The notes: generated by a model from the sequence alone, not told the origin. DNA of 64,000 nt from Tumebacillus flagellatus (GCF_000714935.1 NZ_JMIR01000002.1:2187-66186), one strand, 5' to 3'. Positions 8,537-17,980 are shown, counted from the first letter of the stretch. Program-made: numbers and translations.

Positions 8537-9951
8537 GCGGTCGCACCTCCTGAGATCGCGCTGAGATACTGTGCGTCGTACTCGATGACGAAGTTAATTT
8601 CCTCGGCCGGCGACGGCGGAGTTGCGCGCACGCGGAACACCATCTTGCCGTCCAAGAGATTTTCCGGCGGATTCTCCGATGCGTTGAACTCGATCCGGCC
8701 GCCGAGCAACGCTCCGATTGCCGTCAGTCCGTTCAACCAAAGTTGATTATCGTCGGTGATGGATTCAACCAAGCGTTTTGTGATCGGGCCGTCGAGCTTC
8801 TCCCAATACTTGAGTGTGATCGTGTTGCTGATCCAGTCGAACATACGACGAACCGAAACAAACACGTCTTTGGGCTCGCCGCCGGGCGTCGGGTATGCGG
8901 CGGTGCGGTTCCCCCACAACTTCCAACCGCCAACGAAGTTGAGTGCCGTGGCGACGCCAACGGAGTTGATGGTTTGCGCTTGGTTGGGACCAAGGAACAC
9001 GGTCGTGCCGTCCTTGAGCACCGCGCCGTCGACCTTCAAGACCTTGTTCGACGGGGAGACGTAAGGGACGCCTTGGGACGTTTCATCCGTCATCGCGATC
9101 GCGGCGGCGGCGTGGGTGGACAGATGATAGGTCTTTCCTGTTTTCGTAACGAGCGGCCACATGGGGTACTGGTGCGGCGAAGTTTGGAGGTACGTTTCTT
9201 TCCAGCTCTGCACGTCGACGAAGTTCTTCACAGTGCTCGTGGGCACGTCCGTTACAGCAAGAGCCTTAAAGTGGCCGTTGATGTTCGATGCTTTTTCAGC
9301 CATCTTCGTACCCACTTCCGGAAGTTCCGACCAGCCGGGCGCAAGGAGCAGGCTCGGCAGGAGACGGAAGCGCGGGTAAACCTCTTCCACCAACTCAAGC
9401 GCAGCGACGATATCCGCGCCCGTTACGCCCGCCGGGTTGAGCTTGTCATAGGTGATCGTCAAGGAGTCGGTCGCAACACCCTGACCGAAGGCGACGAGCA
9501 GGTTGCCGCTGGCGTCAAACGAAAGCGTGTAGTCGGTGCCGGAGGTGAGCACGTCCGCACCGTCGTCAATCTCGACGGAGTCGGCCATGATCCCCGCGTC
9601 TTGAACCGTAGCCTTGCCCGCCTGCACCATGAGTGCCGTGTTCGGGACGTGGGTTTTGTGCTTGGCCGGATCAAGCACGTTCACGAAGACAGCCGGGCCT
9701 TTTTCGTAGAGTTTGAAATACGCGTGCATGAACTCGCCCAGTGTGTAAGAACGCCAATCGTCGCTGTACCCGAAGGATGCAACTGCCTCCTCGTAGCTTT
9801 GACAGAGCAACGGCACGCCCACTGGGATATTGAGACTTTGGGAGAGGTGAATGGCCGAGGTGCCGAATACAACCGGCACGCCAGCGGCAGCGACTGCCGT
9901 CGGGATCGACGAGGTCGCCGACTCGCTCGCAAAAACACCGTGTTTAGTCAT
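8533..9951 (-). CDS. Tail sheath protein (P2 gpFI family)
   Basis: The contractile outer sheath, 472 residues. The N-terminus MTKHGVFASESATSSIPTA and the segment GVPVVFGTSAIHLSQ are typical. A beta domain lies around residues 130-180 (VEIDDGADVLTSGTDYTLSFD). The conserved C-terminal domain includes FVGGWKLWGNRTAAYP and FVSVRRMFDWISNTITLKYWEK, the signature of P2-type sheaths. It proves a myovirus-like tail. It overlaps the tube gene by four bases and the upstream gene by eight. Confidence 0.95.
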   Translation of the reverse strand: MTKHGVFASESATSSIPTAVAAAGVPVVFGTSAIHLSQSLNIPVGVPLLCQSYEEAVASFGYSDDWRSYTLGEFMHAYFKLYEKGPAVFVNVLDPAKHKTHVPNTALMVQAGKATVQDAGIMADSVEIDDGADVLTSGTDYTLSFDASGNLLVAFGQGVATDSLTITYDKLNPAGVTGADIVAALELVEEVYPRFRLLPSLLLAPGWSELPEVGTKMAEKASNINGHFKALAVTDVPTSTVKNFVDVQSWKETYLQTSPHQYPMWPLVTKTGKTYHLSTHAAAAIAMTDETSQGVPYVSPSNKVLKVDGAVLKDGTTVFLGPNQAQTINSVGVATALNFVGGWKLWGNRTAAYPTPGGEPKDVFVSVRRMFDWISNTITLKYWEKLDGPITKRLVESITDDNQLWLNGLTAIGALLGGRIEFNASENPPENLLDGKMVFRVRATPPSPAEEINFVIEYDAQYLSAISGGATA

Positions 9952-10396
9952 CCAAATTTACCTCCTGCACAATGGTGGGTAGGGTCCAAAAAGAAACAGC
10001 CTCGCCGACGAATTCGGGTGCGGGCTGCTCTTCAAAAAGTTTCCACTTGTACGAATCCAAACGGAAACTTCCGTCGATGATTCCAGCAGTCAGGAGTGCG
10101 ATTCTCACGCGCTCCATCAGGTTGATGACGTCAAGGAACCCGTTGGCGTCATTCGAATAGGTGCCGAATAACAACTTCACCTGCGCGGATGCCGAAACAC
10201 CACAGATGTCCTCTCCTTCGATCGGACGCACGAGAATGAACGGATAGTCTGGACCGTCCCCCTCACCTTTCGGTGGCAGCCACCCGTCAAGAACTTGTGG
10301 GGGTTTGTTCGTCCCCTCGGTCGTTTCAAAGCTAGTATCTTTGACGACATTATTCAAAAAGCTCCGAATAGCCGTCATCAACATAAACGCCGTCAA
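9944..10396 (-). CDS. Putative tail terminator / tail completion protein
   Basis: A 150-residue protein between minor tail protein Z and the sheath, the slot used by tail terminators in many contractile phages. I see no strong family motif; the middle reads YPFILVRPIEGEDIC and LLFGTYSNDANGFLDVINLMERVR, a mixed alpha/beta pattern like terminator proteins. The start is a TTG at 10394-10396 overlapping the previous stop (TTGA) with GGAGGTGG seven bases upstream. Internal ATGs four and six codons later are possible. Function is inferred from position. Confidence 0.6.
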   Translation of the reverse strand: MTAFMLMTAIRSFLNNVVKDTSFETTEGTNKPPQVLDGWLPPKGEGDGPDYPFILVRPIEGEDICGVSASAQVKLLFGTYSNDANGFLDVINLMERVRIALLTAGIIDGSFRLDSYKWKLFEEQPAPEFVGEAVSFWTLPTIVQEVNLDD

Positions 10397-10956
10397 CGCG
10401 TTCCACCTCCCAAAAGTCGGTTCAGCTCGTGATCAAAACGCTCCGTCATGCGCCGATCCGCTTCTTTGTTCAGGTGATCCGTGATGCCGGGTTCGTTTAG
10501 CATGACCGGCACGGACGGACCAAACAACTCTTTTAGCGGAAGACGCGACTTGCCGACGCGCTCCAACACGCCAATGTGACCGCCGACGCGCGCGACGAAC
10601 GCATGTAGCAACTTCTTCCCGCCGCTCTTCTTAACAGATGAAGTAACAAGGCGCCTCTTGCCGTTGGCAGGTGGCGCCTTGGGTTTGGTATTGAACCGGA
10701 TCAACGGTATCGCTCGGCCTTTCGATTGGATGTCCGCTTCGAGGTTGGAGGGTGTCGCCCGCCCGAGACGGAAGGTTGGGCGGACGTCGCTCGCCTTGAT
10801 GTCGTAGGTTTCGCGAACCTTCTTGACGGCCTCCGTCCTCAAGCCGGTTGTCGTTCGGTTGATCGCGGCCGACAAGGCACGCGGAACAGCTTTCTGGATC
10901 TGCTTGACGCTTCTCTCAGCTTCCTTCAACGTCTCTTTTGCATCGAGATCGATCAT
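10393..10956 (-). CDS. Prophage minor tail protein Z-like
   Basis: A basic 187-residue protein matching the lambda gpZ / prophage minor tail protein Z family: RSVKQIQKAVPRALSAAINRTTTGLRTEAVKKV at the N-terminus, then YDIKASDVRPTF and later FVARVGGHIGVLERVGKSRLP. gpZ acts at the head-tail joint or upper tail. It overlaps neighbours by four bases on both sides and sits between the head-tail connector and the tail terminator candidates. Confidence 0.82.
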   Translation of the reverse strand: MIDLDAKETLKEAERSVKQIQKAVPRALSAAINRTTTGLRTEAVKKVRETYDIKASDVRPTFRLGRATPSNLEADIQSKGRAIPLIRFNTKPKAPPANGKRRLVTSSVKKSGGKKLLHAFVARVGGHIGVLERVGKSRLPLKELFGPSVPVMLNEPGITDHLNKEADRRMTERFDHELNRLLGGGTR

Positions 10957-11273
10957 GACTCGTTCGCCTCCAAGGTGAACTCCAGCATACCGACGTTGTT
11001 TGCGAGATTCGAGACGTAGTACATTTGGCCGTCAAGGTTGAGCCGTGAGCCTATGGCGTACTTTTTGGGCACCTTTTCTTTGAGCAGCCGTTTTTCAACA
11101 AACAGCCTGACCACAGCGAGGTACACGCCCTCATGCACCGGTTGTGAGCTGAGAGAATCGCTGTCGACGATGCAGATGACCTCCGCACCGTCGATTTTGT
11201 GCGTTTCTCCGAACTCGTCAGGGTTGAGGAATACGTTTTGGAGGTCACTTTGAAGGAAATCCTTGAACGACAT
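10953..11273 (-). CDS. Head-tail joining protein (lambda FII-like, putative)
   Basis: A 106-residue protein directly after the major capsid gene. From the ATG at 11273, which overlaps the capsid stop by one base (TAATG), it begins MSFKDFLQSDLQNVFLNPDEFGE and shows beta strands such as HKIDGAEVICIVDSD and MYYVSNLANNVGMLEFTLEA. The N-terminal pattern (F..D....F.NPDEF...H.I.G) resembles lambda FII-like head-tail joining proteins. The frame extends eight codons further upstream, but that part overlaps the capsid gene. Confidence 0.65.
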   Translation of the reverse strand: MSFKDFLQSDLQNVFLNPDEFGETHKIDGAEVICIVDSDSLSSQPVHEGVYLAVVRLFVEKRLLKEKVPKKYAIGSRLNLDGQMYYVSNLANNVGMLEFTLEANES

Positions 11274-12322
11274 TAGATGACCTTGGCGACATACCAAGAG
11301 TCGATGTCATGCGGCACCGGCAGCGGGCGACTGTACAATGCCAGCGTGCGGGAAGCCGGGTTCTTTTCTACCCACGTATCGGGGATGCGGGTGCCTTCGA
11401 CGGTGTAAAACTGTTTCGTCGCCTCATTCATGAGGGTGGCAGCACCGTACAAGAGCGTGGATCTTGCGCGAGTGGATGCCATCAGCACATGACCAGGCGG
11501 AACCATCGACTTTTCAGTCGGGTGATCCGGATCGGTGTCGTCATCAACATACCACTCGTCATAGCTGTAAATGTCGCAACCGATTTCGTTGAGCGTCCCC
11601 ACGAATGTTACCCCGTTCGGGAGGAGTTCGGTTTTGATTTGCCCGAGTTCCATACGGCGGTTGTGCAACAAATCTTTAACGACGGGGTGTCGGACGAAGG
11701 TACTCACCACATCGGACGCCATGATGACGTGGGTGGGGTTGAATCCGGACTTCTGGACCAACGAAAGCCGCCAGTTTTTCAGGTCTTCCAACGGGTCACT
11801 GTCCGGAGATGTCCAGAGATCAGTTCCAGAAAGTTCAACACTGTTGGTGAAGTTAAAATCAAGAATCTGATCAACGTCTTCACCAATCATATGGACTTGG
11901 CCATTGAACATGATTTGAGAAATCAACCACTCTTCGCGGCGCGTGATTGCATCGTCCATCTCGATCAAGTCCTTGGCCAAAAATTCCTTTGCCCGCTCTT
12001 CGGGGCTCTTCGGGGAGTAAATATTTTCTCCCATCGAACGTTTTTGCAGGTCTTTCGGAGTCAAGATGCGGTTCGGCTTGATTTGCGGCGGCGTGAACGT
12101 CTTGGTGGTGAAGCCGCGGCGGTCCATGACTTTGCCGGGTTTACGATCCGAGACAAACGGAGCCATCTTCCGCCCGCCCTTGTAGTAGTCGATGTCAACG
12201 TGCTCGGTGAAGAACGTTTCTGTCGTGGAGAAAAACAGGTTCTTCAGGAAGGTGTTTGCCGGCGGAATCTGGAGAATTGCCGCGTGCATGATCCGCGGAT
12301 CGTAGATATCAATTTCGGGCAT
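11273..12322 (-). CDS. Major capsid protein (lambda gpE family)
   Basis: The main shell protein, 349 residues, of the phage capsid E family with HK97 fold. Recognisable parts are PPANTFLKNLFF, VDIDYYKGGRKMAPFVSD, and RRGFTTKTFTPPQIKPNRILT near residues 70-90. It has no long N-terminal delta domain, as in lambda, where scaffolding comes from the protease gene. It is followed by a connector gene and preceded by decoration protein D, the lambda order D-E. Confidence 0.93.
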   Translation of the reverse strand: MPEIDIYDPRIMHAAILQIPPANTFLKNLFFSTTETFFTEHVDIDYYKGGRKMAPFVSDRKPGKVMDRRGFTTKTFTPPQIKPNRILTPKDLQKRSMGENIYSPKSPEERAKEFLAKDLIEMDDAITRREEWLISQIMFNGQVHMIGEDVDQILDFNFTNSVELSGTDLWTSPDSDPLEDLKNWRLSLVQKSGFNPTHVIMASDVVSTFVRHPVVKDLLHNRRMELGQIKTELLPNGVTFVGTLNEIGCDIYSYDEWYVDDDTDPDHPTEKSMVPPGHVLMASTRARSTLLYGAATLMNEATKQFYTVEGTRIPDTWVEKNPASRTLALYSRPLPVPHDIDSWYVAKVI

Positions 12323-12335
12323 CGTTTGCTCCCCC

Positions 12336-12713
12336 TTACGCTTTTTGGTTCGTGCTCAGAAAAATACCGATTTCACGCAAGACGCGTTGATGAGTCTCTG
12401 CGGTATCGGTGCCGCCAAAGGTCAGAGCGGCTTTGTTGAACTCGCCAGTGAAATAGATCTCAGCAATCACATCACCGGAAGTAGCGTCCTTGGTGTCAGC
12501 CAAGATGCCGTACGGACGTTCAGTCCCGTCCGATTTGGTGGAGTCGACGATATCAGCTTTGTGCTCCGCGTCGATGTACCCCAGCACGGTTCCGTGCTTG
12601 TACACTTTGCCCTCTTTCAGCGTGACCGTTCCGACCACAACGTCGGCGGTACTTCCGGCAAACAGGTTGTCCAACTCCAAGGAGCCGAGAGTGGTCATCA
12701 GTTGTTTCGGCAT
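12336..12713 (-). CDS. Head decoration protein (lambda gpD family)
   Basis: A 125-residue capsid-stabilising trimer protein. The segment DVVVGTVTLKEGKVYKHGTVLGY and PYGILADTKDATSGD match lambda gpD-like decoration proteins, as does the following EIYFTGEFNKAAL. It lies between the prohead protease and the major capsid gene. It is probably added after expansion of the capsid to hold the packaged DNA. Confidence 0.9.
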   Translation of the reverse strand: MPKQLMTTLGSLELDNLFAGSTADVVVGTVTLKEGKVYKHGTVLGYIDAEHKADIVDSTKSDGTERPYGILADTKDATSGDVIAEIYFTGEFNKAALTFGGTDTAETHQRVLREIGIFLSTNQKA

Positions 12714-12716
12714 GGA

Positions 12717-13847
12717 TTATCTCCCCCTCCGCAAGCCAGCGGCGATTTTCGCGATATCCGCGCCGACCTGTTGAATTTGTTGAGCTTGTGCCCCTGCACC
12801 ATGCGTAACCGGTGCGGCCGCGGGCGTGAGATCGTTCACGCCGGAGGCTTGGGCGTCGTTGACCAGTGCGTTTTGATACTGCGCTTGACGCTCTTTGTCG
12901 GCCTTGATCAACGCGACAGCCGTTTCAGCAGCCGAGATGCCGGTTTCATACTTCGCTTTGGCGAGGATTTCTTCGTTACCGGGCATCGCGAGTTCGTCGA
13001 TCGCCTTCATGCGGGCGCGTTCAGTAGTCGCACCCTCGGAAACGGCGGCCGAGTACACGTCCGGGTACTTATTTTTCAATTCTTCCAACGTCAGACTCAT
13101 GGGTTTCACTCCTTCGTTTTTCGGTACTGGTGCAGGTGTCGGCGCTGGCGGCGGTACGTGCTCAGGAAGATTCGGGGCGTTCATAAAACGAGTGAGATCA
13201 TGTTCGACCCCATTAAAAAATGCCATCCGCCCCCGCGCTGACGCGGATACCGGAATGGCATCTTCTACCTCATCTGCAAACCCTTTTTCAACCGCTTCAG
13301 TCGCCGTCATCCACGTCTCGGCGTCCATGATGGACTTGAGTTCTTCGGACGTCAGGCCGGTTCGTGCAGCGTACACCTCAATCATCGAGTCCCGGATTTT
13401 ATCCAGTACATCGGCGGCAGTTCTAAAATCGTTCGCATCACCTCCCCAAAGGCTCGACCACGGATTGTGAACCATCATCATCGAACCGCGTGGCATAACT
13501 ACCTTGTCGCCTGCCATCGCGATAATCGAGGCGATGGAAGCCGCCAAACCGTCGATGTATACCGTAACGGTTGCAGCATGGCGTTTCAGCATCGCGTTAA
13601 TCGACATGCCCGCAAAAACATCGCCGCCGCCGCTGTTGATCCGCACGGTGATTTCGCTCACCGGACCAAGCGCCGCCAAGTCATCGGCAAACTGTTGCGG
13701 GGTGATCTCGTCGCCCCACCACGTAGATTCGCTGATCGGACCGTAAAGCAAAATTTCAGCAGCGCTACTGTTCCTCGGCGAGATCGCCATCTTCCAGAAG
13801 TGCGGGGGCTTCTGGTTGTTGCTGTTGTTCTGGTGCTGGTTGCCCAA
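12717..13847 (-). CDS. ClpP-type prohead protease with C-terminal scaffold
   Basis: Maturation protease fused to, or alternatively started as, a scaffold, as in lambda gpC/Nu3. Residues ~30-200 are a ClpP-like serine protease: INSGGGDVFAGMSI, catalytic Ser104 in GLAASIAS, and His127 in MMVHNPW. The C-terminal ~180 residues are helical and Ala/Glu-rich (LTLEELKNKYPDVYSAAVSEGATTERAR), typical of scaffolds. An internal Met at MSLTLEEL could start a scaffold-only protein. The annotated start is a TTG at 13847 with GGAGG eight bases upstream. An ATG at 13790 (MAISPRN) is the alternative, because GGAGG is also coding sequence of the overlapping portal gene. Confidence 0.9.
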   Translation of the reverse strand: MGNQHQNNSNNQKPPHFWKMAISPRNSSAAEILLYGPISESTWWGDEITPQQFADDLAALGPVSEITVRINSGGGDVFAGMSINAMLKRHAATVTVYIDGLAASIASIIAMAGDKVVMPRGSMMMVHNPWSSLWGGDANDFRTAADVLDKIRDSMIEVYAARTGLTSEELKSIMDAETWMTATEAVEKGFADEVEDAIPVSASARGRMAFFNGVEHDLTRFMNAPNLPEHVPPPAPTPAPVPKNEGVKPMSLTLEELKNKYPDVYSAAVSEGATTERARMKAIDELAMPGNEEILAKAKYETGISAAETAVALIKADKERQAQYQNALVNDAQASGVNDLTPAAAPVTHGAGAQAQQIQQVGADIAKIAAGLRRGR

Positions 13848-15399
13848 TTTCGATACCTCCTTCTTGGCGCAGTTTTTGTTCTCGCGACAACTGGCGCACG
13901 TTCATCTCGTAGTCGCCGCCGTTGAGTTTGGCCGTCTCCGCCTCGCGTGTCGAGAAACCTTCCTCGACCAAGAGTTTTGAAGCCTGCCCTTCCTTCAAGG
14001 GGTCAATTTGACCTTGGGACGGACCATGCCAAACCGCTTTGGTGTAAGCCTTGCGTATGACGGGATCTCTAAAGAAGCCCGGAGCAGGAATCCTGCCTTT
14101 TGCCACGCCTTCCGCAAACCACTCTTCGTAAATCGGTTGGCAGAAGTCGGCCGTCATCCAAGCGCGACGCATGCGGAACATTTTCCACGCTTCCAGCATG
14201 GCCGCTCGGCTTGCTGAGTACGAAGCGTTGAAGTTTTTCACCAGCAATTCATACGGCACTTCAAGAGCGGAACCGATCTGGCGCAGAATCGCGGTGACGA
14301 ACGGGTCAAACTGTGCGTTTGGTCGTCCGGGGTTTGCGGTCGAGATCTTCTGTCCTGGCTCCAACCCGACGATCGCGCCGTTGCCCAATGCGTATTCCGG
14401 CGCTTCATCTTCGTCATCGTCGCCGGTGTCAAACCCGCCATCTGATCCAAGCAGTCGCGAATCGGAGGCAGCCCCTTCATACTCCACGAAAACGGTGTAC
14501 ATGCCGGAGATCACCGCCGCCATCAACTCAGCCTCGGTATACCGTCCGAGCTGTTTGAATGATTCGATGACCGGCGCGAGGATTGGAATGCCTCGTCGTT
14601 GCTCCGGTCGCTCCTTTTCCATTAGGTGCAGCACGTTCACGCGTCCGGATTCTTGACCGCGCACCTCTACACGTTTCCACTCGCGCTTGAAATTCGAGAC
14701 ATAGGAGAGTGGATGCTGATTCAGGAACCAGTACGCCACGACTTCGCCGTCTTCGTCGACTTCGACGCCGCCTTTGATGTCTTTGCCGTCAACACTTCCG
14801 AAAATCACGTCAGCATCACTGAGGCTGTTCGGGTTCAAACAGCGGTCAGCCTCGATGAGACGTATCCGGAGATCATATGCGCTGTTCTTCCTTGGTTTCA
14901 TCGGCAACAAAGCGAAGACGTCGCCCGACATGAGCATAGAGAGGAAGGCTAACTGTTGGAGCTGGTAGAAGTTGTCCATCCGCATGGCGTCGCAGTCCGG
15001 AGTTTCGGCCCACATTTCCCATTCGCGCTCGATCGTTCGCTTTAAATTGGCGGCTTGTTGGTCGTCCAAGCCCAAAAATTCAGCGTCAAAAGCAGGCTTG
15101 AGGCGTAATCCAGTGCCGACGACGTTCGTTCTGATCGTCTTCAACCCGCCCGTCGAGAGCGAAGCGCCGCCCATATAAAGATCACGAGAGCGTTGCCGGA
15201 GCACATCGAGGTTGAAAACGATGTCCTCCAACGGACTCCCACCGGCGAAATTCCACCCTTGGAGCGACTTTTTCAAGCGGCTTGCCCCGTGATTTCCATA
15301 GCCTGAGTTCAAGATTTCCAGTTGTTTGCGAGCAACCGACCGTTTCAGGGCTGTTTTCGGGGAGAACGCAGCAATCATGCGGTCAACAACGTTCATCAT
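13765..15399 (-). CDS. Phage portal protein (lambda gpB family)
   Basis: Dodecameric DNA channel at the capsid vertex, 544 residues. Lambda-type portal motifs are clear: ARKQLEILNSGYGNHGASR, LRQRSRDLYMGGASLSTGG, TNVVGTGLRLKP, and later LEVPYELLVKNFNASYSASRAAMLEAWK near residue 430. The C-terminal tail is Gln/Glu-rich (PAPEQQQQPEAPALLEDG) and overlaps the protease gene by 83 bases. It overlaps the small upstream gene by four bases (ATGA). Confidence 0.95.
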   Translation of the reverse strand: MMNVVDRMIAAFSPKTALKRSVARKQLEILNSGYGNHGASRLKKSLQGWNFAGGSPLEDIVFNLDVLRQRSRDLYMGGASLSTGGLKTIRTNVVGTGLRLKPAFDAEFLGLDDQQAANLKRTIEREWEMWAETPDCDAMRMDNFYQLQQLAFLSMLMSGDVFALLPMKPRKNSAYDLRIRLIEADRCLNPNSLSDADVIFGSVDGKDIKGGVEVDEDGEVVAYWFLNQHPLSYVSNFKREWKRVEVRGQESGRVNVLHLMEKERPEQRRGIPILAPVIESFKQLGRYTEAELMAAVISGMYTVFVEYEGAASDSRLLGSDGGFDTGDDDEDEAPEYALGNGAIVGLEPGQKISTANPGRPNAQFDPFVTAILRQIGSALEVPYELLVKNFNASYSASRAAMLEAWKMFRMRRAWMTADFCQPIYEEWFAEGVAKGRIPAPGFFRDPVIRKAYTKAVWHGPSQGQIDPLKEGQASKLLVEEGFSTREAETAKLNGGDYEMNVRQLSREQKLRQEGGIEIGQPAPEQQQQPEAPALLEDGDLAEEQ

Positions 15400-15617
15400 C
15401 CGAGCGGAACGATTCTACGCACACGCGGGCGGCGTGTCGTGCCGCTGAGGCGGTCCACTTCGCCGCGCCAATACGTGATGGAGTCACGAATGTCTTTCAG
15501 ATTCGCTCTCGTCAGGGAACGTGTGCCGATCGTGTAGCTTTGACCCGTTGCAACCGCCAATTCGGCGGCCATCCACGTTTCCAAGTGTTTTTGTGCCTGT
15601 TCCAGCGTAAATGCCAT
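15396..15617 (-). CDS. Small head-tail joining protein (DUF6148-like / gpW-like)
   Basis: A 73-residue protein in the lambda gpW slot between terminase and portal. It begins MAFTLEQAQKHLETWMAAELAVATGQSY and contains RSLTRANLKDIRDSITYWRGEVDRL, the pattern of the small DUF6148/gpW-like connectors. The ATG at 15617 is preceded by GGAGGTGA eight bases upstream; the earlier in-frame GTG lies within that site. Confidence 0.82.
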   Translation of the reverse strand: MAFTLEQAQKHLETWMAAELAVATGQSYTIGTRSLTRANLKDIRDSITYWRGEVDRLSGTTRRPRVRRIVPLG

Positions 15618-15633
15618 GTTCCTTTTCACCTCC

Positions 15634-17472
15634 TTACACGGAAATTCCGCGATTCAACGTACCGCCGCGGCGTTTTTTCTTAGCGGGTTTTGCTTGGCTT
15701 CCGCTCCCTTTGTAGTCGCCGATCAATCTCGCCGGTGCTTCCAAGTTTGGGTTGAGAATTTCGAGAGCAGCGGTCGCATAGTTCCGCAAGTCAAGCGGCT
15801 CGTTTCGGACGTTTGACTTCTTCACCCACTTGATCCGCTTCACACCCCGATGGCGACGAATAACTTTTTTCTCGGACAGCAGGCCTTTGAAATACGTCTC
15901 GTCGTACCCGCGTTCCGGGTCGGATGGGAAATGACAGTACCCTGGCCCTGGCACCTGCGCTTTCAAGCGAGTCATGAGTTTACCCTTGAGATCGTCGACC
16001 CCGATGATAAACAAATGCGCCTTCTCACGTGGTGTTTCGGACACGCGGCCGACAACCGGCACGCCATACCCGCCTTTACCTTTGATCGCCCAGACGTTCC
16101 GGTACTCCCGTTCGACGCAGTAGCGATAGACCTCCGTCGTGTGGTGGCCACCTGAGTCAACCGTGGTGGATGCCACACGCAACCCCATGCCATCAGCTCT
16201 ACGCCAAATGCGATCGAGGTACTCATCGAGCTTCGCCCACACCTCGGGTTTCGCCGGATCACCGACAATCTGCCGGTACTCAATCCCCCATGATTCCTTT
16301 CCGCGTCCCCACCCCACAACTTCAACTTCCAACCGGTTCCCCTGCACGTCAACGCCAGCAGTTAAAACACGAACGTCGTCAGGTACAACCGCCCTGTAGT
16401 CCTCTTGTCTATCGCACAATCCCTTTTCCGTAATTTCAATGCGGTCTTCTTCGTCTGCATGCTGCTCCATTTCATCCCACGGCAAGCCAAGCGCGGTATT
16501 CCACCACGTCTTAAGCATTTCGTCATCGTCTTTTGCCTCGTTGTACTCAGCGATGATCTGAGTCCAACGTTTCCACGGGCTGGCAAGTTCGTTCAAATGG
16601 AACCCGCGCTTCGTTGACTCTTGCTGCGCGATCCATTTCCCTTTTTGGACTCCGTTTTTCCATTCAAACTCAGAAAAATGGAACCCACAGCACTCACACG
16701 CCATCTTCGCGTCCTCCAAATGGACGCGTGACCATTCCAGTGGTTGATATTCGCCGCAAGACGGACACGGCAAACACCATTCCTCCATAGTGCTGCTCAA
16801 ATACTCGTCTTCAATTCGGGACGCTCCCGCAATCGTTGGTGTTGACACCATGATTCTCTTTCTGTTCCAGAACGTTGTAGTTCGTTTGGAAACGAGAGAA
16901 ACAGGGTCCCCCTCTGTACCAGCTGACGCAGGGTATCTATCCACTTCGTCAAGAAGGACAACCCGAATAGGGCGGCTGGCAAGCGACGCAGGCGAGTTTG
17001 CCCCGGCCATTGTAATTTGGCCGCCAGCAAAGTTTTTGTGGAGCAACGTGTTGCCGCTGTCCTTCCCCTTCGCCCCTTTCACCTTGCTTCTGAGCTTAGG
17101 AGTATCGCGAAGCATAGGGGCAAGGCGATCCTTCGAGAACGTCTCTGCCATTTCCAAAGTCGGCTGGATCAACATGATCGGCGAAGGGTCATGGTCCATG
17201 AAGTATCCGATCGTATTCAGAATCAATTCCGTCTTGCCGACCTGCGCCGAGCTCATCACGATGACAGTTTCACTCTCCGGATCATTGACGGAGTCCATGA
17301 TTTCGCGTTGAAACGGAGCGCGATCCGTTCTCCAGCGCCCCGGTGCCGCCGAGGATTCCGGAGAAAGACGTCTATGTTCGTCCGCCCATTCCGAAACGGT
17401 GAGTGGAGGAGGAGGAGCTACTAAATTCGCGGCCGCACGGAAGAGTTTTAGAGTTTTAGCCGCTACTTTCAT
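15634..17472 (-). CDS. Terminase large subunit (lambda gpA family)
   Basis: Packaging ATPase and nuclease. From the ATG at 17472 (GGAGGTC seven bases upstream) it is 612 residues. Walker A is SAQVGKT at 75-81 and Walker B LLDEVD at 173-178, followed by a CPSCGEYQ / CECCGF zinc-ribbon pair near residues 235-262. The C-terminal nuclease half has TAGVDVQGNRLEVEVVGWG. The GpA type implies cos-like or lambda-type packaging, though mechanism cannot be proved from sequence. It overlaps the small subunit by 17 bases. Confidence 0.95.
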   Translation of the reverse strand: MKVAAKTLKLFRAAANLVAPPPPLTVSEWADEHRRLSPESSAAPGRWRTDRAPFQREIMDSVNDPESETVIVMSSAQVGKTELILNTIGYFMDHDPSPIMLIQPTLEMAETFSKDRLAPMLRDTPKLRSKVKGAKGKDSGNTLLHKNFAGGQITMAGANSPASLASRPIRVVLLDEVDRYPASAGTEGDPVSLVSKRTTTFWNRKRIMVSTPTIAGASRIEDEYLSSTMEEWCLPCPSCGEYQPLEWSRVHLEDAKMACECCGFHFSEFEWKNGVQKGKWIAQQESTKRGFHLNELASPWKRWTQIIAEYNEAKDDDEMLKTWWNTALGLPWDEMEQHADEEDRIEITEKGLCDRQEDYRAVVPDDVRVLTAGVDVQGNRLEVEVVGWGRGKESWGIEYRQIVGDPAKPEVWAKLDEYLDRIWRRADGMGLRVASTTVDSGGHHTTEVYRYCVEREYRNVWAIKGKGGYGVPVVGRVSETPREKAHLFIIGVDDLKGKLMTRLKAQVPGPGYCHFPSDPERGYDETYFKGLLSEKKVIRRHRGVKRIKWVKKSNVRNEPLDLRNYATAALEILNPNLEAPARLIGDYKGSGSQAKPAKKKRRGGTLNRGISV

Positions 17473-17980
17473 CGTCGTCGACCTCCACGTAGTCCTCACT
17501 GATTGCAAGGAACGTTTGAGGGTCGTACTCGGACAATTCAGTGAGTGCGTCGTGAATTTCTCGGCTCAACATGTCAAAAACAACCGGAATTTCAGTGATT
17601 CCTACGAGTTGAGGGGCTAATATGGATGGCAACGCCAGCATTTTTGCTCTAAAATTACCAACCATGTCATTCATGACGGTTTCCACATCCGCGCTACTGT
17701 GCATTTGCCCTTCCATCGCTGCCAGCTCGATCTCTGCCTTCTTGCGTTTCACTCGTTCATGAGCGGCCTTTTCGAAGGCATAATCAATGCCGCCGCCCTC
17801 CTCATACTGCTTTTTGAGGTGTTCAATGTAGCGTTGCACGCTATCAGGGAGGCGATATGTGCCGTGTTTCACTTTCTCTAAGACCTCGTCATGGGTCAAA
17901 TCATTGACCCAACGTGTGCTTTTACCGAAAACACGGGCTAATTCGCTCGTAGAAACCAAGTCGTCAATGCTGTTTCCCAC
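17456..17980 (-). CDS. Terminase small subunit (Nu1-like)
   Basis: DNA-recognition subunit of the packaging motor, 174 residues from a GTG at 17978-17980 with GGGGG about eight bases upstream. The N-terminal winged-helix reads STSELARVFGKSTRWVNDLT followed by RLPDSVQRYIEHLKKQY. The remainder is helical with a charged segment (HERVKRKKAEIELAAME) and an acidic C-terminus EVDDDES. An open frame extends upstream to 18046, but no better start is seen. It is the first gene of the late operon. Confidence 0.85.
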   Translation of the reverse strand: MGNSIDDLVSTSELARVFGKSTRWVNDLTHDEVLEKVKHGTYRLPDSVQRYIEHLKKQYEEGGGIDYAFEKAAHERVKRKKAEIELAAMEGQMHSSADVETVMNDMVGNFRAKMLALPSILAPQLVGITEIPVVFDMLSREIHDALTELSEYDPQTFLAISEDYVEVDDDESSG

